DNA of 6,381 nucleotides. Source: Bacillota bacterium. GTDB lineage: Bacteria; Bacillota; Clostridia; Lachnospirales; Bianqueaceae. Shown here one piece after another: positions 6,372 through 6,381 of the stretch. Within the stretch, counting starts at the first letter, position 1. Each line of letters starts with the position of its first letter. The notes under the pieces were generated by a model. The model made no database searches. It was not told the origin of the DNA and worked only from the letters and a program-made list of their open reading frames with translations. The position numbers and the translations under genes are program-made. The stretch lies in contig JAFVHC010000210.1 in assembly GCA_017474705.1 (NCBI GenBank), positions 1-6,381 of the forward strand. Direction: 5' to 3'.

Positions 6372-6381
6372 ATTATTTAAC

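Larger units (their letters stand above)
6101..6381. other. AT-rich non-coding region
   Basis: No ORF with coding character is seen in either strand across these 281 bases. The region is much richer in A/T than the genes. It contains a weak hairpin followed by T-rich sequence, two similar ACC(A)TATTTAGG / ACCAAATTTAGG words near 6200 and 6260 (about 60 bp apart), and a strong rightward promoter near the end. It reads as the upstream region of a gene that lies beyond the window. Confidence 0.6.

Noticed and set aside
6325..6372. Fifteen-codon ORF starting MDEIVVDY
   Set aside because: Its ATG is at or before the predicted transcript start, no ribosome site precedes it, and it is too short to judge.
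6367..6381. Rex-like redox operator (TTGTGA then TTAAC)
   Set aside because: The spacing is one base short of the Rex consensus and the right half is cut off by the window edge.

Overview
The window looks like chromosomal DNA of an anaerobic Bacillota (Firmicutes), probably a gut-type clostridium or Erysipelotrichia relative. This is an inference from three things: AGGA/GGGGG-type ribosome binding sites, sigma-A style promoters, and an oxygen-sensitive radical SAM enzyme next to a glycosidase. No rRNA or other taxonomic marker is present. Genes are moderately GC-rich and densely packed. The control region near 2.1 kb and the last ~400 bases are AT-rich.

Left third (1-2037, minus strand): the 5' part of a large fused ABC transporter. 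An ATPase domain of the MacB/LolD type is followed by the first membrane helix and a long extracytoplasmic domain. The domain runs into a DLSGL pentapeptide tract at the window edge. The rest of the permease lies outside the window.

Control region (2038-2124): the transporter gene and a rightward operon diverge here. Two good sigma-A promoters, one per strand, have overlapping -10 boxes, so both probably cannot be occupied at once.

Rightward operon (2125-6100): acpS (holo-ACP synthase), a dienelactone-hydrolase-like alpha/beta hydrolase, an anaerobic sulfatase-maturase-like radical SAM/SPASM protein with an added SEC-C zinc motif, and a GH30 family glycosidase. Spacings are 40 bp, a 4-bp overlap and 31 bp, with no convincing terminator between genes, so one transcript is likely. 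The last two genes suggest breakdown of host or dietary glycans. No sulfatase, and no C/S-x-P-x-R maturation motif, was seen in the proteins of the window, so the maturase's substrate must be encoded elsewhere if it is one.

Right end (about 5965-6381): the GH30 gene loses family resemblance abruptly inside its C-terminal beta domain. It runs into AT-rich DNA and then three copies of a 22-bp palindrome-bearing tandem repeat, where its frame finally stops. This looks like a deletion or recombination junction that truncated the enzyme. Beyond it is non-coding AT-rich DNA with a weak terminator-like hairpin and a strong promoter (TTGACT-17-TATTAT). The promoter's leader holds two mutually exclusive small hairpins, presumably serving a gene beyond the window.

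No CRISPR array, tRNA, rRNA, transposase or phage gene was seen. The most unusual items are the pentapeptide insert in the transporter, the overlapping divergent promoters, the SEC-C-tailed maturase and the GH30 junction with its palindromic repeats.
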